A stretch of DNA of 64,000 nt from Strigops habroptila. Its lineage: Eukaryota; Chordata; Aves; Psittaciformes; Psittacidae. The stretch spans positions 7,243,761 through 7,307,760 of the forward strand of contig NC_044289.2 in assembly GCF_004027225.2 (NCBI RefSeq), written 5' to 3'. Each line of letters starts with the position of its first letter. Positions within the stretch are counted from its first letter, which is position 1. The notes beneath the pieces are model-generated. The model did not search any database. It saw only the letters and a program-made list of their open reading frames with translations, and was not told where the DNA came from. Shown piece by piece: positions 52,447 to 64,000 of the stretch. A program made the position numbers and the translations under genes.

Positions 52447-55400
52447 CTGTAAAGCATCACATCGTTGAATGTGATGCACTACTTTTGAATGTCTGAAAAC
52501 GCTAACTTTATTATAGCTTATATTATTTCCAGGAAGAACTCAGTTTCCTTTTTTTCAGTTCAGCTCTGTCCTCCCCAAAATACACTCTCCCTGACGGTCT
52601 CCATTGTGCTTTCCTTCTCCTGGAGCAGAGAAAATCTGTTAGGATTTCCTCTGCGCTAGTAGGACTTGGCTGTTAAATCATGATCACTGTGTCAAATTTT
52701 GCTTGTCCTGTTATTCTGCTGCCTTCTCTCCATCCTGCAAATGGCTTATTGCTAAGGAAAAGTTGTGATAGTCTTATTTATCTCTTGAATTCATGCTGTT
52801 AATAAATGTAATCTGAAATCTCAACACTGGTTACCCTTTGGGGAAAAGAATACTTTAGTGAAACACAGCGCCTTCCAGTCCTGAGCATGGAGTAAAACTT
52901 CTGATTTTGCTGCTGCTGGTTTCCATGAGGGAGAGAGCTCTGGTGTGCACCAGCTGCCGCAGACAAGGGCCAGCACTGCTGTACAGCCTCTGCTCAGTCC
53001 TGTTCCTTCAAATCCATAAAAGCTGCTAATTTTACTGAGCTGCCATCAAGAAACACATCAGAGTCGGTAGTACACTAGAATGTGTTTTAGACATTGAAAA
53101 GGATATGATGAAAAGGGTTTGTCCATACCCTTTTGTAAATAAGAAAAAATGTCCCAAGTCAAAGACACCAACACAGGAATAGGAGTCCTAGTGTGTGTAT
53201 GGGGGGAACCTCTCCAACACCACAATTCAAAAAGCCTCTCAAATGAGATGTGCCCAGCATAGACGTGGGCAAAATAGAGGGGCAGAATCTGCTCCCTTCT
53301 TCATGTCATCTTTATTAGGAGCTTCGTTTAATTGGACTTCCTTCAGATTAGAATATCACTGATGTCAAAATTGAATGCCATCTGCCAAAACAGTTTTGGA
53401 AATTGCAGTGTAATCCACTGCCGGACAGTCTGCTTCAGTCTCCTTTCGAAGGTGGTAAGTATGGTGTTAATCATTAAGGTACATCTTGTGTTATCTGTGC
53501 AGACTGGCAGGTAGTTCTAAGAGTTTTTTGTTATATTATCCGATTTTTCCAGAATAGGATGCATGTGATGAGGAGCACATCACTTTTGCAGACTGTGCTC
53601 TCAAAAGAAGTTTTATGACTACATGCAAAATGTGTGTGCAAATTTGCTCCTAACTTTCATTTAACTTTATCGCAACTGAGCTCTGAAATGAGGCAGCTGT
53701 GTCCACAAATGGCTGCAATTAGTTAGTTGCATACTTACTTACTAATGTGTTCACACTGCTCAGGTAACCTGCATGCATAGAAATGTATGCACAGCTCTGG
53801 GAGGAAAGGACAGAAGTGAGAAGTGATTCTCATCTTGACTTTGCCTGCACTTGTGCATCTGCTCTCTGCAAAACAGGCCCTTTGATATTCAAGTGAGAGA
53901 AGTGGAACAGGAAAATGCTTTCTGCCAGGCCAGGCTTAGCAGGTGTCTGCACTTGCAGACAAGGAAATAGGAAAGTCAACTGCTGAAAGATCTGATTCAG
54001 CTCATACCTTGCCTTGCTAATCAGGTGGGGTTATGATGTTACTTTCCCTTTTTCTCAGTTTCTTCATCTGAGTTTTGGCTATTTTCTTGATTTTTCCATT
54101 TTTTTCCCCACTATTGAGATAGCTGATGTCATTGTCCACAACAAAACGAAATTCAAGCAACTTGTCCGAAATTATTGTAAAGTTTTTAATCTCTGACAGA
54201 TCTTTCTGATTTTTCAAAATTCTCAGCGGTTTCAAATTTTAATCTAAATTTATGTCCATGCTATAAATATAGTTGCTGTTATTTGTGCGGTGCTAAAAGG
54301 CTGCTCAGCAGCATGAGGTACAGAAGAGTTTTTAAGGATGAGATGTTGCAATAGTGTGGAATTATTTATACATTTGTATTTATTTACAAAATATTGTGCC
54401 ACAAAATCTTTTCCTCTTTTGTGATTCTCCAGGCAGGTGCTCTGATACGTTGGCACAAATCTTTTAATCGGCAGATCCAGTTTTTACAACAGGGACAAAG
54501 TTGTGCTGCAAGTATTTGCTTTATTTCTTGTTTCCTTTCCTTACTGTAAGTGGTGCTTCTCAGCTTACTCTTCCATTCCTTTTTGCTGATGTCACTGAAT
54601 AAGAGAATAGACACATTCCTAGAAAACAGTAAAATTTCTTTTTACCTCTTATCTGACCAATGGGATTCCTCAAAATTTGAGTGTGGCTTTTGGGATGTTA
54701 GAGTATTGTGTTTATTGGTAGCTAAGAGGACTTTGGGCTGCTTTATGGCTTCTCAAAGACTTTGTTGAGTTCTGCAGACTTAATGCTTCACCCTCAATCC
54801 TCCACATCAACTGAAAACCAGTCCCCAGCTCACATGTGCCTGCAGAAAGCCTTGGAGTTCAGTAGAGAGTGGGTATCAGTGCTTTTTATTTCTTAAGTTT
54901 CCTGTTGCTTCTTTAATTTCTCCTGTCTCTTGGTGTCCAGATTTATGGTGAGCATTTGTTAGCACATAGAGCTGAGTGTGAGCTGACTGTATCCCAAGCC
55001 TCTTCCTCTACAGAATGGGAAGCAGCAACATGTGCTGGCATTCCGAGCTCCAGAACAGCTCAGCCCCTTTCCCAGCTGGGTTTGAAAGGTAAAAAAGCTG
55101 TACACAGATGGAGATGCCTCTGGGCAAGAAGGGAATGAAGGCTGCTAGTGGTTAATCGTTCACACGGGACGTATTTGTTGCAAAGCTCTTATGGGCACAA
55201 AAATAATCTGCTGTTTGGAAAGGTGTGTATCTAAAGATCATATGCTCAATTTCTGACAAACTATGGTGCTTTGCTGTTGGCTTGGATGGAAATCTGTTTA
55301 GCCAATTCTGCTTCTGGCAGCATTATGTCATTTCTGCCAGCTCTTCAAGAGGGTTTAGGTTTCACCATTAAACTATTTCAAATGGGAGCAGGTGGTGGGG

Positions 55401-56360
55401 GAAAGATCTCTAGAAGCCAGCAGCAGCACCAAACCAGTCACATTTTTAATAGTCTTCAAATATGTGTGAGTATTAAGCTAAGGTACCTGCTCAGTCTTCC
55501 AATCCTTCCTGCATGCATCAGAAAAAAGAAACTAATACTTTTTCGTGGTGTCTAATCAAAACCTTACCAGAAGCTGCCATTAGGATTACCTGGCAACATT
55601 AATCCTCAAAAAGCAGCCAGCAAAGTCCTATCAGTGATCTCATTGTGACTAGCTTTGAGAAGGAATCAGTGTCGGTGTGCTCAGGGTCAGGGTGTCATGC
55701 CCAAATGCAAGCCACAAACACATACCCAGGAAGTCTGTGTCCTGGGAGACACCTCCAGGTTTAGATGCTTCCTTTTCGACCAGGCTGCAGCTCTTTCCCC
55801 CTCCTCCTTTTGAAAACAGGGGATGTGCGATGTTTTGTTGCTTTGTAGCTGCTTGAAAAGTTGCCTGGGAAGACATGCGTGTGTCTGCGCAGGGGGCAAC
55901 CCAAGAGGAGGGTCTCTAGTGATGAAGTGTTGTGTTTGCCTGGCTAGGTGTGAGTTGGGCAGGTTTGCTATGACATAACTCTTTGAATGAGGGGGGTTGT
56001 AACCGAGGGGGGGGGTAAAGACAGAGAGGGAATTGGAGCCTGCAACACCCAGCAGTGATATCAGACACAGGATCTGGCAGCGCTGGGGTAAGCTACCACT
56101 TCTCCACTTCACCTCACAGAACAGCCTGGATCTCCGGCTCAAAGGGGAGAGTGAGCCAGCAGCAGCAATCATGGCAACGCCAAATGGGTTTATTTCTTCA
56201 TGACCTCTCTTCTCTCTCTGATCAATAATTCACCTAAGGGCTTTTTTTCCCTCACCCTACCCCCCCTTTTCACTCTCTTTTTTGGATGTGGAGAGGGGGG
56301 AGCAAAGAGGGCACCGGGAAGTGTTTAATTTGTTCGGCAGCTTTTTGTGGCGTGTTTTAA

Positions 56361-61647
<5,287 letters not shown>

Positions 61648-62770
61648 AGTCAATTTTCCTGTGATATTCATCCAGATGTGGACTCATCATTGCCCCCGTT
61701 ACATGAAGAGCATTTTATCATCATGGGATTGATGTTTCTTTATTGTTTTTTTCATGGGTGAATATGGATTCTCTTTATGGATTTTGGCCCCATCTGAACT
61801 ACTCAGAAGTTTCACAGAATTTTATGTGTTTAAATACAATATATTTGGATTGGGACTAAAGCAGACAATAAATATCTATGCTTAATGTTACAGTCTAAAG
61901 CTGCCTGCAAAATTTGTTCTGATTTCATTTACTGGACTTATTGGATTCATGGGAGAAGTGGATTTTCTTTAATTATGAAAAGACTGGCAACCAGGTCTAT
62001 ATTTAGGAGAGTTTGAGTTCAGACTTCAATCAAGAGTTAGTGTGTTGCTGCCAAAGAACTGTATATTGATATATTGGTCCTACATGTTTTTGTCATTGGG
62101 ACTTAACTGACATGATCTATCCCATTGTCTTGAGAAAGGTAATCATTATTCCTAAGTGGTTGACTTTAATTCTCCTCTGCGTGTAGTGTGTTGGATGATT
62201 CACCAACCATATTTATGCTCTGTCACCAGTCACAATCAAGTCTAGCCTACAGAAAGCTAAGAGGTTATAGTTGTATTTTAGTTGTAAAAAGGTATTCCTC
62301 TTTTCCATGTTTCCTAAAGAGAAGAGCAGATTATAACCATAAAGAAAAATATTCTTACCAGCATCAGAGGTGGTCATTCAGGCACAACTTTGCAAAACAG
62401 CTTTGCCCTGCAGGAACTCTTACACTTGTTATTCAATTTTAATCAACATGATTGATAATAACTGCTTTATTAAAAACCTAAGGGATTCCTTCCTTAGACA
62501 CAACCACTTTATTAGCTGGAGATGAGATCCCTTTGTTTGTAATTATGTCTATTTTTCAAAACTGTTGTGTTAAAGGTATCATCTGGTTTTGCCTTAACTT
62601 CACAGCTGTACATAATTTTAGATCATACGTTTAACAAATATTAAATCCAAATAGCTGGTACCTAACTTGGGGCAGTATCTTTTTGGCTTTTTGTACGAGT
62701 CATATGAATCCATAAACTTATTTATTCTATCATTGTTATATAATAAAGATTAATATATGTTAGCTGAATT
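61648..62770 (+). other. CBLN4: probable CBLN4 3' UTR with two poly-A signals
   Basis: AT-rich noncoding sequence after the stop. AATAAA occurs at 61,867-61,872 and again at 62,742-62,747, giving UTRs of about 0.24 or 1.1 kb. Which is used cannot be told from the sequence. Confidence 0.55.
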
Positions 62771-64000
62771 TTTGACCTTTGGATTTTGGAAGTCACTTCA
62801 TGCTATTTTTTTATTGGATATAATTACTATATGCAAAGTATAAGCTTTTGGGATTCAGAGAAACTGTCCTGGGAGGCAGGAAAACTGCCATCGTTTAGGC
62901 TGGCAGAATCCTAGAGGTAATCAGAATGTATAAATAATAATAACCTATGCATTTTATTAAAAAAAAAAAAATTAGGCAGAAATCCTGGCTTCACTGAACT
63001 TAGTGTTAAGAATCGCATTGATTCCAAAGGATATTGGATGAGTCCTGTGCTTTAGATTTTGGCATCAGCATCGAACTCTGGTGCCATCAAATTGAATATA
63101 AAATAAAATGACTTTCACATGAACTGCTAATGAAATCTTCTTCCCTCATGCCCAATACATTATACACTGAATTGGATGGATATTTTTGCCTTGCATATCA
63201 TGAAGGATAGAGTTCTAAATTAAAAAATACTACATACTTGAGAATGTTTGTGGATGGAAGGAATGCCCAGCAATCTGGGACCTTCTCTAAAAGTCAGTTT
63301 AGGCTTGGATATACTGTTTCAGGTAATGTTTCCGCTTTCTTCACTTGTTAGCCAAGTGCAGTGTATTGTGTTGCTCTAACCACTGTAAATGAATTTTTCA
63401 CTGATTTAAAGTGTAATGCACAGCTGGTTGATGCTCCTGATAAAAATGTCAGGGAATCAGTGGCACAAAAATCTGCCTGAATTCCTTATTTTTCTGGACC
63501 AAACATACAGGAATTTTTGGGGAATTTCAGGACAATAGGTGGCTACATTTGCACCCCTATGAGATAAATCAGATGAGGAGGTTGTTTGCTAGACACAACA
63601 TTGTTGCTGTACAGAACACTGCGGTTTGGGAGGAAGTGGAAAGACAGGGCAAGAACGTGAATGATTTATGTTTGATTTATATTGCTGAAAAATACTTAAG
63701 TTTTCCGACTAATCAAACTGTGTTACCACTATACCCCCCAAAAGTGTATATATATGTACGTATATCTAAACCCCCTGGAGATCACAGCACATAGTATGCA
63801 TGATATTATAAAAAGGTTATTTGCCATAAGAGTTTATTTCAGAAGGAACCATTAGTATTTTGTATAAAATTGGTAAAATCTGAAAGCTCACGCATTGATA
63901 TTTATGTAATGTAAAGGAAACATTGTTCCTACACAGATAGAAGAAAAATGGCATTAAAGGTGTCAGTATACTTTTGAGAGTGATAAGATGTACCTAACTT
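62771..64000. other. downstream flank, no gene seen
   Basis: AT-rich sequence with an A run near 62,960 and short TATA repeats near 63,750. No exon or element recognised to the end of the window. Confidence 0.5.

Larger units (their letters stand above)
40203..56300. other. intergenic stretch between the formin pseudogene and CBLN4
   Basis: About 16 kb without a gene I can support on either strand. It contains two CR1 fragments, homopolymer runs and AT-rich unique sequence. The longest open frame, 158 codons at 40,576-41,052 (+), has no domain, start context or splice support. Sequence within a few kilobases of CBLN4 may hold its enhancers. G-rich runs at 55,990-56,016 could form secondary structure upstream of the promoter. 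Confidence 0.5.

Noticed and set aside
55687-56172. 161-codon minus-strand frame upstream of CBLN4
   Set aside because: No homology recognised and no splice or promoter context; probably chance.

Overview
This window is vertebrate nuclear DNA, almost certainly from a bird. It has long introns with GT-AG borders, a gene-poor AT-rich background, one CpG island, and four 3'-end fragments of the CR1 LINE typical of birds and reptiles (about 34.75, 36.1, 46.4 and 52.3 kb). No bacterial, viral, CRISPR or RNA genes were recognised.

Layout: 1-15 kb holds no recognisable gene. From 15,008 to 39,483 on the + strand lie at least fifteen exon-like blocks of one gene whose splice phases link almost throughout. 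The first five encode a PH-like segment and a PH domain; the later ones encode most of a formin FH2 actin-assembly domain, including its C-terminal end. PH segments upstream of FH2 match the PH-domain-containing formins (PHCF). From memory of published animal formin phylogeny, this subtype occurs in many vertebrates but is missing from placental mammals. Here the locus looks broken: a TAG forms where two PH exons join, one FH2 exon has a one-base frameshift, another has an in-frame TGA at its second codon, a splice acceptor reads AA instead of AG, and two donors appear lost. I annotate it as a decaying pseudogene. Exon spacing and reading frames are otherwise well preserved, which suggests recent loss.

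About 39.5-56.4 kb is intergenic, with CR1 fragments, a 31-base poly-A run and no convincing gene. At 56,676-61,647 (+) a complete three-exon gene encodes a 196-residue secreted C1q-family protein that I recognise as cerebellin-4 (CBLN4). It has a CpG-island first exon and candidate polyadenylation signals at 61,867 and 62,742. It is the only intact protein-coding gene I can support.

The two loci share a strand and lie about 17 kb apart. Nothing in the sequence shows that they work together. The formin would have acted on actin inside the cell; cerebellin-4 acts outside the cell as a synaptic organiser.
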